Translations under genes and position numbers: made by a program | Shown: positions 47,086 through 56,202 of the stretch, one piece after another | How positions within the stretch are numbered: position 1 is the stretch's first letter | Layout of the letters: each line of letters starts with the position of its first letter | The notes under the pieces: model-generated | The model's input: the letters and a program-made list of their open reading frames with translations, nothing else | What the model was told of the DNA's origin: nothing | The model's database searches: none | DNA from: an uncultured Verrucomicrobiales bacterium | Lineage (GTDB): Bacteria; Verrucomicrobiota; Verrucomicrobiia; Verrucomicrobiales; Akkermansiaceae | Length of the DNA: 64,000 nt | Assembly: GCA_937951675.1 (NCBI GenBank) | Contig: CALFBI010000007.1 | Location: 1 to 64,000 of the forward strand | Direction of reading: 5' to 3'

Positions 47086-47706
47086 ATGAGTAAACAAATT
47101 CAAGAGAAGTATTGGGAATTCGTTCTCGAAAACGGAAAGCCCCCTGCTTCCGTCTTTAAATTCTGTCGAGAGCTTGGCATCAAAGAGTCTGAGTTTTTCA
47201 ATGAGTTTTCTCATTTCGACGCGGTCGAAGGAGTCTTCTGGAAAGAACTTATCACTTCAACTGTTACCGTTCTTGAAAGTGACGAAGACTATCAAAATTA
47301 TGATGGGAGACAGAGACTCTTGGCTTTTTATTATACCTTTTTTGAGCTCCTTTTAGATAACCGCTCCCGCTTCTTGGCTCGGTTCCCTAAGCATGCTCTC
47401 TGCTCTGAATCTCTTAGTGGGATGAAGAAAGCCTTCCAAGAGCACGCCGAAGGCCTCATCCAGCACTCCCTTAACACTGGCGAACTCACCGGAAACAGTA
47501 AACAAGCCCCTTTCCTCGTTAATTTACTGAGTGGGCAGTTTCTTTTCTTACTCGATTTCAACCGTAAAGACCAAAGCCACGGCTTCGAGGACACGGACGC
47601 TTTAATTGAAAAGTCTGTCCGCTTCTTTTATGAATCTTTGCATTTACCAGGTATCGAAGCTGGTTTCGATCTCGTTAAATTCCTTCTCCCTCGATTCCGC
47701 AGCTAA
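47086..47706 (+). CDS. TetR-like transcriptional regulator
   Basis: The 206-residue product has a TetR-like layout: an N-terminal region (KYWEFVLENGKPPASVFKFCRELGIKESEFF, within residues 1-45) that fits a helix-turn-helix, and an all-helical C-terminal ligand/dimer domain. It lies 6 bases before the ABC1-kinase gene, and the two are clearly co-transcribed. It could control that operon or a lipid-related pathway. The DNA-binding motif is weak, so the call is tentative. Confidence 0.6.
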   Translation: MSKQIQEKYWEFVLENGKPPASVFKFCRELGIKESEFFNEFSHFDAVEGVFWKELITSTVTVLESDEDYQNYDGRQRLLAFYYTFFELLLDNRSRFLARFPKHALCSESLSGMKKAFQEHAEGLIQHSLNTGELTGNSKQAPFLVNLLSGQFLFLLDFNRKDQSHGFEDTDALIEKSVRFFYESLHLPGIEAGFDLVKFLLPRFRS

Positions 47707-47712
47707 AACCTG

Positions 47713-49056
47713 ATGAGTTCACAAAAATCTATCCCCAAGCATAAAATCACTCGGGCGGCATCATTGGCGACAACCGGCGCTAAAATTGGCATGCATTATC
47801 TCAAATATAGTGCAAAGCAAAAGCTCGGAAAAGCTGGCGCCAAAGAAAGCTTCCACGAAGAAACTGCTGAAGACACCTACGCTGTCTTTAGTAAACTTAA
47901 AGGGGGCCCACTCAAAGTGGCTCAAATGTTGAGTTTGGATCAAAATCTACTACCAGCTCCTTACATCGAGCAATTTAAAAAAGCTCAATATACGGCCCCT
48001 CCATTATCATACCCTTTGGTCGTGCGGAGCTTTAAAAAAGAATTCGGGAAAGCTCCAAATGAGATATTCGACACTTTTTCAAAAGAAGCGGTTGCAGGGG
48101 CTTCCATCGGACAGGTTCACAAGGCCACTATTGGTGACCGAACCTATGCCGTAAAAGTTCAGTATCCAGGAGTTGCTGATAGCTTGGAATCTGATTTGAA
48201 GATGGTAAAGCCTTTCGCAATGCGTCTTTTCAACCTCAGTGCTGAAACACTCGATCATTATCTAGTAGAGGTCGAGGCGCGCCTCGTGGAAGAAACTGAT
48301 TACTTGCTAGAGCTTAAGCGTTCCCAAGAACTCGCAAATCTCACCAAAGATATTGAAGGGGTTTACTTCCCTGAATACTACCCTGAGCTCAGCAGTAAAA
48401 AAATCATTACAATGGACTGGGTAGAGGGAATGCATCTTGACGAATTTGCTCAATCTTCACCTACTCAAGAAGAACGGAACCAAGTAGGGCAAGCTCTATG
48501 GGACTTTTACCACTATCAAGTTCATGAGCTGCGAATCTTCCATGCTGACCCTCATGCTGGAAACTTCAAAGTCCACGACGGGAAGCTCTGGGTCTTTGAC
48601 TTCGGCTGCGTTAAAGATCTTAATGCCACTTTTTACCGTAAGTATTTTGCCCTCATGGCTAATTCCGACCTTTCTCGTGCAGAGCGATTCAAAGAGCTTC
48701 TCTATGAACTACAGCTCTTAAGGGAAGATGATGGCGACTTTCAAAAAAGGAAACTCATTCCCCTTTTCCGGGATTCGGTTGAGCTTCTTTCTCGCCCATT
48801 TAAAACGGAATTTTTTGATTTTGGAAATAAACGATACTCCGAAGAGCTTTTCGAATTCGGAGACCGAATGAAGGAAGATCAAGACCTCCAACAAATGCAA
48901 AGTGGCCGTGGAGATGCTGAAGCGCTTTACCTCAACCGCACTTACTTTGGCCTCTACAATTTAGAGGCGCAACTCAAAGCGAAGATCTCAGCAAACATGC
49001 CTCAAGTTCATCGTGATGAACTTGCCCTCCCCCAAGGAGCAAGTCTTGGTGGATGA
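47713..49056 (+). CDS. ABC1/UbiB-family atypical kinase
   Basis: The 447-residue product is an ABC1 (AarF/UbiB/COQ8) protein. It has the KxGQ-type region (GGPLKVAQMLSLDQN), the A-rich loop (EAVAGASIGQVHKA) that replaces the glycine loop, the lysine in TYAVKVQYPGV, the ETDYLLEL segment, the catalytic HADPHAGNFKV and DFGCVKDL. This family supports quinone or lipid metabolism through ATPase activity. In KxGQ the Gln is kept but the Gly is Ala (KVAQ). It forms an operon with the TetR-like gene. Confidence 0.88.
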   Translation: MSSQKSIPKHKITRAASLATTGAKIGMHYLKYSAKQKLGKAGAKESFHEETAEDTYAVFSKLKGGPLKVAQMLSLDQNLLPAPYIEQFKKAQYTAPPLSYPLVVRSFKKEFGKAPNEIFDTFSKEAVAGASIGQVHKATIGDRTYAVKVQYPGVADSLESDLKMVKPFAMRLFNLSAETLDHYLVEVEARLVEETDYLLELKRSQELANLTKDIEGVYFPEYYPELSSKKIITMDWVEGMHLDEFAQSSPTQEERNQVGQALWDFYHYQVHELRIFHADPHAGNFKVHDGKLWVFDFGCVKDLNATFYRKYFALMANSDLSRAERFKELLYELQLLREDDGDFQKRKLIPLFRDSVELLSRPFKTEFFDFGNKRYSEELFEFGDRMKEDQDLQQMQSGRGDAEALYLNRTYFGLYNLEAQLKAKISANMPQVHRDELALPQGASLGG

Positions 49057-49092
49057 AAATCAATCCCTCCTCCTTTAACCCATTCCGGTTTA

Positions 49093-49830
49093 TCATCTTT
49101 CCCAAGGGTCACCTACCACGAGTTCCTTAAGTTTCTCGCGGGAAGACCAGGCCAGCTCATTAACGAGGTGAGCCTGCTCCTTTTGTTCTGCCCCTTCTGG
49201 TAAAATCCGATATTCCGTCAAGTTGACTTCGACCAGCCGGGCGCGAATCGACCAGCCTTGTTTATTTTTCCATTCCACGATTTGATCCGCGGCTCCATCT
49301 TCGAGTTCAATCGCATGCTTGAGTTTCTTTTCATTTTCCTCGTCGCCACCAAAACCTTTTCCTAAAACGTTTACTTTTTTCAAAGAAGAACGAAGCTTGC
49401 TATAGGTCTCTTTCCCTTTCCAACGCAATTTCCAGAACTCAATAAATTTAAGCGCTTCTTGCCCATCAGCACTGACGATTGCGGCACCCATTCCCCCGTC
49501 AGCCTTACGGCGCCATTCAATTAATTGACGGGCTCCTTTCGGCAAGCGCTTGAAGTCATCTGTTCCTTTTCTAAAAGCAAAGGTCACCGAAAATTTAGGA
49601 AAGGTTCTTAACATCCCTTTCAAGACCTTCTCATCATCTTTATTCTCAATGATTTCATCTATGAGGATGAAGCTCAATGGCTTCATTTCTTCCACCGCTT
49701 GCTGTTTTCCCTCTTCAAGCTGATCCAAAGTCAACACTTTTGACGGCAGGCGGATTTCCCCCAACACGAGGCTCATGCTTAATCCTAACCATACTCCTAA
49801 CGCCCTATTAATGATCTTCACAGCGATCAA
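49093..49830 (-). CDS. Secreted protein of unknown function
   Basis: The 245-residue product has an N-terminal hydrophobic segment (ALGVWLGLSMSLVLG) consistent with a signal peptide or anchor. The mature part is highly charged, with two WRRK/FWKLRWKGK-like stretches and an ordered C-terminal region (GWSIRARLVEVNLTEYRILPEG). No family was recognised. Upstream in-frame Met codons are limited, so the start is fairly secure. It is convergent with the ABC1-kinase gene. Confidence 0.65.
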   Translation of the reverse strand: MIAVKIINRALGVWLGLSMSLVLGEIRLPSKVLTLDQLEEGKQQAVEEMKPLSFILIDEIIENKDDEKVLKGMLRTFPKFSVTFAFRKGTDDFKRLPKGARQLIEWRRKADGGMGAAIVSADGQEALKFIEFWKLRWKGKETYSKLRSSLKKVNVLGKGFGGDEENEKKLKHAIELEDGAADQIVEWKNKQGWSIRARLVEVNLTEYRILPEGAEQKEQAHLVNELAWSSREKLKELVVGDPWER

Positions 49831-49910
49831 CCTATCAATTCCTCATCACCATGCCAATTCGAAACTGGCTCCCTCTGCTTCCCTTCCTTCCAAAATGCGA
49901 TGAGCCCAAG

Positions 49911-49941
49911 AAAAAACCTGCCTCACCGAAGTGAGACAGGC
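49911..49941 (-). terminator. Terminator of the thioredoxin-like gene
   Basis: On the minus strand a 10-bp stem (CCTGTCTCAC / GTGAGGCAGG, one G:T pair) closed by a TTCG tetraloop is followed by six T. It lies 33 bases past the stop of the thioredoxin-like gene. Confidence 0.88.
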
Positions 49942-49973
49942 TTCATATTCCCCCTTATGAAAAAAGAATGGCC

Positions 49974-50420
49974 TCAGTTAAATTTGAGCTTCTTATGCTC
50001 TTTATCGAGGCGGCCCAAAAAGCTTTTTACGGAAGGGTGTTCGACGGCTGAAAACCGCTCGAATTCCTTACCTGCTGGGTCGAGTAAAATCACTGTTGGC
50101 ACGCCTTGAACTCCATATTTTTCAAGAATCTTAATGTTATTTTTCTTGAGCTCCGGGTCTTTGTTCGGAATATCAATCTCAACGAGGATGTATTTCTCAC
50201 TAGCCTTTGAAATGAACTCTTTCTTGGTGAAAACTTTCTTCCTCATCATAATACAAGGAGGACACCAATCTGAGCCGGTAAACTCGACAAGTAGAGGTTT
50301 TTTCTCTTTTTTAGCCAATTCTAAGGCCTGATCAATGCTCGTTTCCCACCCTTCTCCAGCAGCAACTGCAAAAGTCGCCATCGAAAGCAAAAGTGTAATG
50401 AATGTTGTTATTTTTTTCAT
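49974..50420 (-). CDS. Secreted thioredoxin-fold protein
   Basis: The 148-residue product has a signal peptide (ITTFITLLLSMATFAVA) and a thioredoxin fold with the active-site motif WCPPC in GSDWCPPCIMMRKKVF, plus the cis-proline segment GVQGVPTVIL. It resembles periplasmic DsbD-gamma/thioredoxin-like proteins that reduce disulfides in the cell envelope. ATG 50420 gives a proper signal peptide. Its promoter region overlaps that of the divergent rdgB. Confidence 0.88.
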   Translation of the reverse strand: MKKITTFITLLLSMATFAVAAGEGWETSIDQALELAKKEKKPLLVEFTGSDWCPPCIMMRKKVFTKKEFISKASEKYILVEIDIPNKDPELKKNNIKILEKYGVQGVPTVILLDPAGKEFERFSAVEHPSVKSFLGRLDKEHKKLKFN

Positions 50421-50497
50421 ATCTATTAGTAAGACCCTCATCTAAGGGGTTTTATTCCCTGCTTCTAATACTTTTTTTATTTTTTAATCTTCACCTG

Positions 50498-51076
50498 ATG
50501 AAATTAACCCTCGCTACCAAGAACTCTCATAAGACTCAAGAAATCCGAGAGATGGCCCCAAAAAGCTTCGAGATTCTTGATATCAATGACTTAGGCGATT
50601 TCCCGCAAGCCATCGAAGACGGAACAACCTTTCTTGCCAACGCCACGATCAAAGCGATCGAACTGAGTAAAAAAGTGGATGGCTATGTTCTTTCTGATGA
50701 TTCGGGGCTCGTCGTTGACGCTCTCGGGGGAGCTCCTGGAGTGTATTCTTCTAGATACGCCGGCACTGACGGAGATGACCAAGCCAACAATGCCAAGCTT
50801 CTTCGCGAAATGGAAGGAGTCAAAGAACGCTCCGCCCGCTTTGCCTGTGTGATGGTTATTGCTAGAAAAGGCCTCTTTTTAACGCATTTTGAAGGGATTA
50901 TTGAAGGAAAGATTATTGATACCCTCCTCGGATCAGAAGGGTTCGGTTACGACCCTCTCTTTATTCCAGAAGGGTATGAGCAGTCATTCGGGGAGCTCGC
51001 CGGTGAAATTAAGAATCAACTTAGCCACCGTTCCCGAGCCTTAAGTCAGACACTCGAGTGGCTGGGGCAACAGTGA
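50498..51076 (+). CDS. rdgB: Non-canonical purine NTP pyrophosphatase (RdgB/HAM1)
   Basis: RdgB removes dITP, XTP and ITP from the nucleotide pool. The 192-residue product has TLATKNSHKTQEI at the start, the metal-binding LSDDSGLVVDALGGAPGVYSSRYAG region, EGFGYDPLF-like GFGYDPLFIPEG and the C-terminal NQLSHRSRAL. The length is standard. ATG 50498 gives the conserved N-terminus. Its 3' end overlaps the convergent HAD gene by 36 bases. Confidence 0.95.
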   Translation: MKLTLATKNSHKTQEIREMAPKSFEILDINDLGDFPQAIEDGTTFLANATIKAIELSKKVDGYVLSDDSGLVVDALGGAPGVYSSRYAGTDGDDQANNAKLLREMEGVKERSARFACVMVIARKGLFLTHFEGIIEGKIIDTLLGSEGFGYDPLFIPEGYEQSFGELAGEIKNQLSHRSRALSQTLEWLGQQ

Positions 51077-51697
51077 CTCCATCGAGGGGAGCTGCAAGTC
51101 TGCGGCCTTAAAGTCTAAACAAGAAGTCACTCGGTTGGGAATGATACATGTTTTCATTCCTGCGGCACGAGCTGCGATGAAGCCGTTCATCGAATCCTCA
51201 ATCACCCAACACGATTCAGGAGTAACTCCCAGCCTTCTCGCCGCTTCAAGAAAAAGATCGGGGGCTGGCTTAATGCTCGCGGCATCCCCTCGGCAAACAA
51301 CCTCTTGAAAAAAAGAGGTTAATTCTAATTTTTCAAGCCAGCGGTCGACCCAATGATGGCTAGAAGAGGAAACAACCGCGCAGCGCACAGAAGAAGATTG
51401 GAGCGCTTCTAAAGTCAACCGCACTCCTGGCATTTCTTTTTGACCTTGCAACCTTTTCCTGATCTGAATGTTACGTTTTTCATGAAGATCTTCCCAATCA
51501 TACTTTTTACCGGTCAGAGACTCGAGGTAAAGACTAGGCGACCATTGAGTGTGATCACTTCCTATACATTGAACATAAGTCTCTAATGAAAGATTCTCAC
51601 CCTCTTTTAAAAAAATATTAAGCCATTCTTCATAGATAACCCATTCCGTATCAACGATGATTCCGTCAAAATCAAAAAGCACTGTGGATATTTTCAT
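51041..51697 (-). CDS. HAD-superfamily phosphatase/phosphoglucomutase-like
   Basis: The 218-residue product is a HAD hydrolase with motif I DFDGIIVDTE, motif II VVSSSS, the lysine in KPAPDLF and motif IV VIEDSMNGFIAA. The helical cap between residues about 15 and 90 is typical of beta-phosphoglucomutase-like and sugar-phosphate phosphatases. The substrate cannot be assigned. Its 3' end overlaps the end of rdgB. Confidence 0.85.
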   Translation of the reverse strand: MKISTVLFDFDGIIVDTEWVIYEEWLNIFLKEGENLSLETYVQCIGSDHTQWSPSLYLESLTGKKYDWEDLHEKRNIQIRKRLQGQKEMPGVRLTLEALQSSSVRCAVVSSSSHHWVDRWLEKLELTSFFQEVVCRGDAASIKPAPDLFLEAARRLGVTPESCWVIEDSMNGFIAARAAGMKTCIIPNRVTSCLDFKAADLQLPSMESLLPQPLECLT

Positions 51698-51822
51698 GAT
51701 TAATGTAGATCAAAATGATTCATCGAAACCTCTGATGATAATAGTAGTTTAGCGGCACATTAAAAACGGAGTCGACTCTTAAGTTTATTTAGTGTTTACT
51801 ATGGCGAACACATTGCTTGCTC

Positions 51823-52212
51823 ATGCAGCTTATTTTAAACAACACACTCACACAACACTCTCCTCATTCTGAACCCCCTGAATCAACGGCAGAAGAGGCC
51901 GCTACTCACCATGTTCACGTCAAAGCGAATATTCACTACCGGGATGCCGCCCCGGAAATTCAAAATGCCTGCTCTGCTGAGATGAGGTATCTGGAACATG
52001 CGAGTGCTAAAATTATTCAAATTTTAGGGCTCGGGTGCCTTGAAACCGTTTATTTGAGAGATGAAATCAGCACCTCTGTTTATCGAGCAGATAAGGAGCA
52101 CTCTCTTTCCAGCCGAAACTTTGAAGCCCTTTATGCCTCTGGCACGGTCTGCTTCGATTCTCTGTGTGATCATTTCCTCACACAAAGCGAGACTAACTTA
52201 ACCTCTTTGTAA
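51823..52212 (+). CDS. Hypothetical protein
   Basis: The 129-residue product is acidic, with a His- and Glu-rich N-terminal stretch (HSPHSEPPESTAEEAATHHVHV) and a helical core with scattered cysteines (CSAEM, GCLET, VCFDSLCDHF). I recognise no family. The stop overlaps the next gene's start by one base (TAATG), which strongly suggests a real two-gene unit. The start is ATG 51823; an in-frame TTG lies at 51817. The surrounding DNA is a little more AT-rich than its neighbours. Confidence 0.5.
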   Translation: MQLILNNTLTQHSPHSEPPESTAEEAATHHVHVKANIHYRDAAPEIQNACSAEMRYLEHASAKIIQILGLGCLETVYLRDEISTSVYRADKEHSLSSRNFEALYASGTVCFDSLCDHFLTQSETNLTSL

Positions 52213-52631
52213 TGCCCGCCATACAATCCCCTCTTGTTCATGCTCTTAAAAAAGAGATCAGCACTAAGTATGATTTTGATGACTTCCTAGTTGTTCATCA
52301 CGAACAGCTTCTTACGCATAGTTTCCCTGATGACGCTATCCCACTTCAGTTGGCTTCTGTAGTAGGGGAAACCTTAAACGGGTATCGGAAATCTCAACGA
52401 GAAATTGAATCTCTATTGATAGAAACGATCACCCTAACGATTCTGCTCGTTGCGCAATCAGAGGGCTGGATCGGAGTCCTCTTACCTCATAAACCTAAGC
52501 AACTCGAGGACCTCATTGATCAATTACTTGATACGATGAATCACTACCCTTCTTTCTTTTCAAATAAAAGCCCGCTCTCTTTAGCGGGAGCAACGACTGC
52601 TCCGGCCATTAAACTACGAGTGCAGAGCTAG
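52212..52631 (+). CDS. Hypothetical protein
   Basis: The 139-residue product is predicted to be mostly helical (KYDFDDFLVVHHEQLL, REIESLLIETITLTILLVAQSEG). No membrane segment or signal is clear and no family was recognised. It is coupled to the preceding gene by the TAATG overlap. Its 3' end overlaps the end of the convergent glycerophosphodiesterase gene by 18 bases. Confidence 0.5.
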   Translation: MPAIQSPLVHALKKEISTKYDFDDFLVVHHEQLLTHSFPDDAIPLQLASVVGETLNGYRKSQREIESLLIETITLTILLVAQSEGWIGVLLPHKPKQLEDLIDQLLDTMNHYPSFFSNKSPLSLAGATTAPAIKLRVQS

Positions 52632-53297
52632 ACGAGGATCATTATAAAAAGCCCCGTCTACTTCATGATGAATACAATGAAGGTGATCTGAAACTTGGTC
52701 TACTGTATAGGGATAAATTTCAAAACGGGAACGGTCAAAATAAGGGTGTGATTCCAGTAAATTAAGATGCGGGTGTAAACTTTTCGCTTCCACTCTTTGC
52801 GCAACCTTCAGAGCGGCTGAAGCATTTTCATGGTAGAGGACCCCTATTGGCAAAGATGAGCCGAAGCGGCGTATTTCTTCTAAAAGAAGCGTGTTAAATG
52901 AGGAAAGAATAATGCCCTTTCCCTCACTTGGCAGCTGACTTAAAAAAGAAGCTAACTCTTGAGAAGAAAAATCTCCTTTCAGTTCAAGATTCAGCTCTGC
53001 CTTTCCTAAATAGCGTTCTAAAAATTCTTCAAGAAGGGGGATCTTGTTTTCATGACTACTTCCCATTTTAAGCAATTCCGAAAATCGATAGTCACGAACT
53101 TTCCCGGGATAAGAGGTGGTGCGATCCAAAGTTTCATCATGTAAGAGAACAAAGTGATCTCGGCAAGGTCGCACATCGCACTCAATCGCATCAACCCCCA
53201 TCTCCAGCGCTAGGTCAAAAGAAGCAAAGGTATTTTCAGGCGCCAGAGACATCACCCCACGGTGACCAATGATTTTATAGCTTCCTTTCTTTCTCAC
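52614..53297 (-). CDS. ugpQ: Glycerophosphodiester phosphodiesterase
   Basis: The enzyme splits glycerophosphodiesters to glycerol-3-phosphate and an alcohol. The 227-residue product has IGHRGVMSLAPENTFASF (catalytic His and Glu), GVDAIECDVR and LLHDETLDRTT, then ELNLELKGD, as in the cytoplasmic UgpQ group; no signal peptide. It diverges from glpK with 29 bases between starts, so the glycerophosphodiester route and glycerol use are probably regulated together. Confidence 0.92.
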   Translation of the reverse strand: MRKKGSYKIIGHRGVMSLAPENTFASFDLALEMGVDAIECDVRPCRDHFVLLHDETLDRTTSYPGKVRDYRFSELLKMGSSHENKIPLLEEFLERYLGKAELNLELKGDFSSQELASFLSQLPSEGKGIILSSFNTLLLEEIRRFGSSLPIGVLYHENASAALKVAQRVEAKSLHPHLNLLESHPYFDRSRFEIYPYTVDQVSDHLHCIHHEVDGAFYNDPRLALHS

Positions 53298-53326
53298 TCA
53301 ACTATTATAGAGTAATATCATTCTTA

Positions 53327-54817
53327 ATGGAATATATTCTCTCTCTTGACCAAGGCACAACGAGTTCTCGTGCTGTTTTATTTGATCATGCCGGGGAAAT
53401 AATCTCGACCGGGCAATACGAGTTTCCTCAACATTTCCCTCACCCTGGATGGATCGAACACGACGCAAATGAAATCTGGGAGTCCCAATGGAAAGCCGTT
53501 CAAGATTGCCTTAAAAAAGGCAATATCGCCCCCGCACAAATTAAGGCGATTGGGATTACCAACCAGCGCGAAACAGCCCTCTTATGGGACCGCCGAACGG
53601 GGAAGCCTGTCACCCCGGCCATTGTGTGGCAAGACCGACGCACTGCCACTTTTTGCGAAAAACATTACGATGAATGGAATGATAAAATTCGAGCAAAGAC
53701 CGGCCTTTGCCTCGATCCTTATTTCTCCGGGACTAAAGTAAAATGGCTTTTTGAAAAAAAACCTTCTCTCGTCACTCTCGCTCAAGCAGGGCATCTTGCT
53801 TTTGGAACGATCGAAACATGGCTCATTTGGAAACTTAGCGAAGGCAGTAGCCACCTCACTGATTATTCAAATGCTTCGCGCACCATGTTCTTCAACATCC
53901 ACACTTTGGAATGGGATCAAGAACTTTTATCCTGGTTAGGAATTCCTCCATCTATCCTTCCTCAGCTTGTTCCTAACTCTGAAGTTGTCGCACATACTTC
54001 CCTGCTCGGGCCTAAGATTCCTATCGCGGGCCTGGCCGGAGACCAGCAAGCCGCTTTATTTGGCCAGTTATGCCTTCGTAAAGGAATGATCAAAAACACC
54101 TACGGCACAGGCTGTTTCCTACTCATGCAGCTCGGAGATAAACCCCAAACCTCTTCGAAAGGGCTTCTTACTACTATTGCCTGGAATATTGGAGGAAAAA
54201 CTCACTACGCACTTGAAGGTAGTGTCTTCACGGGAGGATCTGTGATCAACTGGCTGAGAGATGGCTTAGGCATTATCGAGGAATCTCATCATATCGAAGC
54301 CCTTGCTCAAAAGGAAAATGATAATGGAGGGGTTTATTTCATCCCCGCTTTAACTGGTCTCGGAGCCCCTCACTGGGATCCTCACGCTCGCGGAAGCATC
54401 TACGGAATTACACGTGGAACGAATTCTTCTCACCTGGCTCGAGCCTCTCTCGAAAGTATCGCTTGGCAGTGCGAAGACTTAATCAAAACCATGAAAGAGG
54501 ATACTGACATTTGCCTACGTGACATCCGAGTCGACGGCGGAGCCAGTAGAAGTAATCTTTTACTCCAGATTCAAAGTGACTTTTCGCAAGTCACCTTAAC
54601 GCGCCCCACCATTGTGGAAAGCACCGCTCGCGGAGCCGCCTTTCTCGCGGGCCTCGCAACAGGTTTCTGGCAAAGCTTAGAGGAGCTCGAATCTTTATGG
54701 GAAGTGGACCAACAGTTTGCCCCCCTTAAAACGCCAAAAGAAATCGCCCCCGAACGAGCCCATTGGAATGACGCTATTACTCGCTCTTATGGCTGGGCTA
54801 AACCTCCTCGCGATTAA
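53327..54817 (+). CDS. glpK: Glycerol kinase
   Basis: GlpK phosphorylates glycerol. The 496-residue FGGY kinase has SLDQGTTSSRAVLFD, TNQRETALLWDRRTG, VWQDRRTA, GLAGDQQAALFGQ, NTYGTGCFLL and RVDGGASRSN in order. Length and motifs are standard. glpD follows with a one-base overlap (TAATG). No glycerol facilitator gene is next to it. Confidence 0.96.
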   Translation: MEYILSLDQGTTSSRAVLFDHAGEIISTGQYEFPQHFPHPGWIEHDANEIWESQWKAVQDCLKKGNIAPAQIKAIGITNQRETALLWDRRTGKPVTPAIVWQDRRTATFCEKHYDEWNDKIRAKTGLCLDPYFSGTKVKWLFEKKPSLVTLAQAGHLAFGTIETWLIWKLSEGSSHLTDYSNASRTMFFNIHTLEWDQELLSWLGIPPSILPQLVPNSEVVAHTSLLGPKIPIAGLAGDQQAALFGQLCLRKGMIKNTYGTGCFLLMQLGDKPQTSSKGLLTTIAWNIGGKTHYALEGSVFTGGSVINWLRDGLGIIEESHHIEALAQKENDNGGVYFIPALTGLGAPHWDPHARGSIYGITRGTNSSHLARASLESIAWQCEDLIKTMKEDTDICLRDIRVDGGASRSNLLLQIQSDFSQVTLTRPTIVESTARGAAFLAGLATGFWQSLEELESLWEVDQQFAPLKTPKEIAPERAHWNDAITRSYGWAKPPRD

Positions 54818-56202
54818 TGCCCCTCTCCCGAGACAAACGAATCGAACAGCTCGCTCAGAAATCTCAGCAGTGGGAAGCGATTGTGATCGGTGGGGGAGCC
54901 AGCGGAATCGCTAGTGCGCTCGACTTGGCTTCTAGAGGCATTAAAACTCTTCTTCTCGAATCGCATGATTTCACCTCTGAGACATCAAGCCGAAGCACCA
55001 AACTCATTCACGGCGGAGTGCGTTATTTAGAGCAAGGGCATTTCGGCCTCGTCAAAGAAGCCTTACGAGAAAGAAAACTTCTGCTTCTTAATGCGGGAGA
55101 GATCATCACGCCTCTCCCATTTTTCATTCCTACTAAAGGAATGAGAGACTCTTTCTATTATCGAGCCGGCTTAAAAGCGTATGACCTCCTTGCTCGGAAT
55201 GAAACACTCCCGCCTTCCTCCTTTCGCAAGCAATCAGAAATCGAAAAATTTCTTCCTCATCTCTCTCCCGAGCACCAACGGCAAGGAGTCTCGTATTGGG
55301 ACGCTCAGTTTGATGATTGTGAATTAGCGCTTGCGATGGTCCGCACTTTTGAAAGCCTCGGAGGCCTTGCTCTTAACTACAGCCCGGTGACTGAACTCAT
55401 TCATAATTCTCGAGGCCAGCTCACCGGACTAATCACCCAACCAAAAGGGAAAGCTCCTATCAGCCTCGGAAGCCAAACTTTCATCAACGCAACGGGACCT
55501 TTCTCAGACAAACTTCGCCAGCAAGATAACCCCAAAACCTCCCCCCGAATTATAACGAGCCGCGGCTCCCACCTTGTTTTCCCCGCCGCTCTTCTTGGTG
55601 CTCAGCACGCCCTTCTCATTCCTAAAACGAAAGACGGCCGAGTTCTCTTTGCGGTGCCATGGAAGGGAGTCACCCTTCTTGGAACCACTGATATCCCGAT
55701 TGCCGAAGCGACCAGAGACCCTCAACCTTCTGCGCAAGAAGTTGATTTCATTCTGAACGAAGCGAGGCCTTACCTCCCCGTTGATCAGCATGAAATCTTG
55801 GCGTCCTTTGCGGGATTCCGCCCTCTGGTGAAGCGCCACGCTCATCAAAAAAGCGCCCGAATCTCCCGCTCCCACCTCATTGAGAAATCTCCCAGTGGAA
55901 TGATCTCCCTAATGGGAGGGAAATGGACGACGGCGAGACAGATGGGGGAAGAGGTAGGGGACCAAATTAGTGACATGCTTCAATACAAAAAACCTTCTCA
56001 AACCGCGACGCTTCCTCTTCTCACTCACCCCGGCTTCTACCAACAAAAAGCCCTCAGCTGGAGCAAAAAGGCTCGTTGGGCGATCGAAAATGATCACGCC
56101 CTCACGGTTGAGGACTTTATCGCGAGGCGAACTCGCTTGAGCTTTCTCGATAGCCAGCAAGCTCAGCTCGTTCAGAAAGAGGTCTCGTCTTTATTTCTCT
56201 AA
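54817..56202 (+). CDS. glpD: Glycerol-3-phosphate dehydrogenase (FAD)
   Basis: GlpD oxidises glycerol-3-phosphate to dihydroxyacetone phosphate and passes electrons to quinones at the inner membrane. The 461-residue product has the FAD-binding VIGGGASGIASALDLASRG, the SSRSTKLIHGGVRYLE motif, YWDAQFDDCEL, and GTTDIPIAEATRDP. It is shorter than the 500-550 residues usual for GlpD, mainly because the C-terminal helical cap is reduced. It is coupled to glpK. Its end overlaps the convergent TraB-like gene by 12 bases. Confidence 0.93.
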   Translation: MPLSRDKRIEQLAQKSQQWEAIVIGGGASGIASALDLASRGIKTLLLESHDFTSETSSRSTKLIHGGVRYLEQGHFGLVKEALRERKLLLLNAGEIITPLPFFIPTKGMRDSFYYRAGLKAYDLLARNETLPPSSFRKQSEIEKFLPHLSPEHQRQGVSYWDAQFDDCELALAMVRTFESLGGLALNYSPVTELIHNSRGQLTGLITQPKGKAPISLGSQTFINATGPFSDKLRQQDNPKTSPRIITSRGSHLVFPAALLGAQHALLIPKTKDGRVLFAVPWKGVTLLGTTDIPIAEATRDPQPSAQEVDFILNEARPYLPVDQHEILASFAGFRPLVKRHAHQKSARISRSHLIEKSPSGMISLMGGKWTTARQMGEEVGDQISDMLQYKKPSQTATLPLLTHPGFYQQKALSWSKKARWAIENDHALTVEDFIARRTRLSFLDSQQAQLVQKEVSSLFL

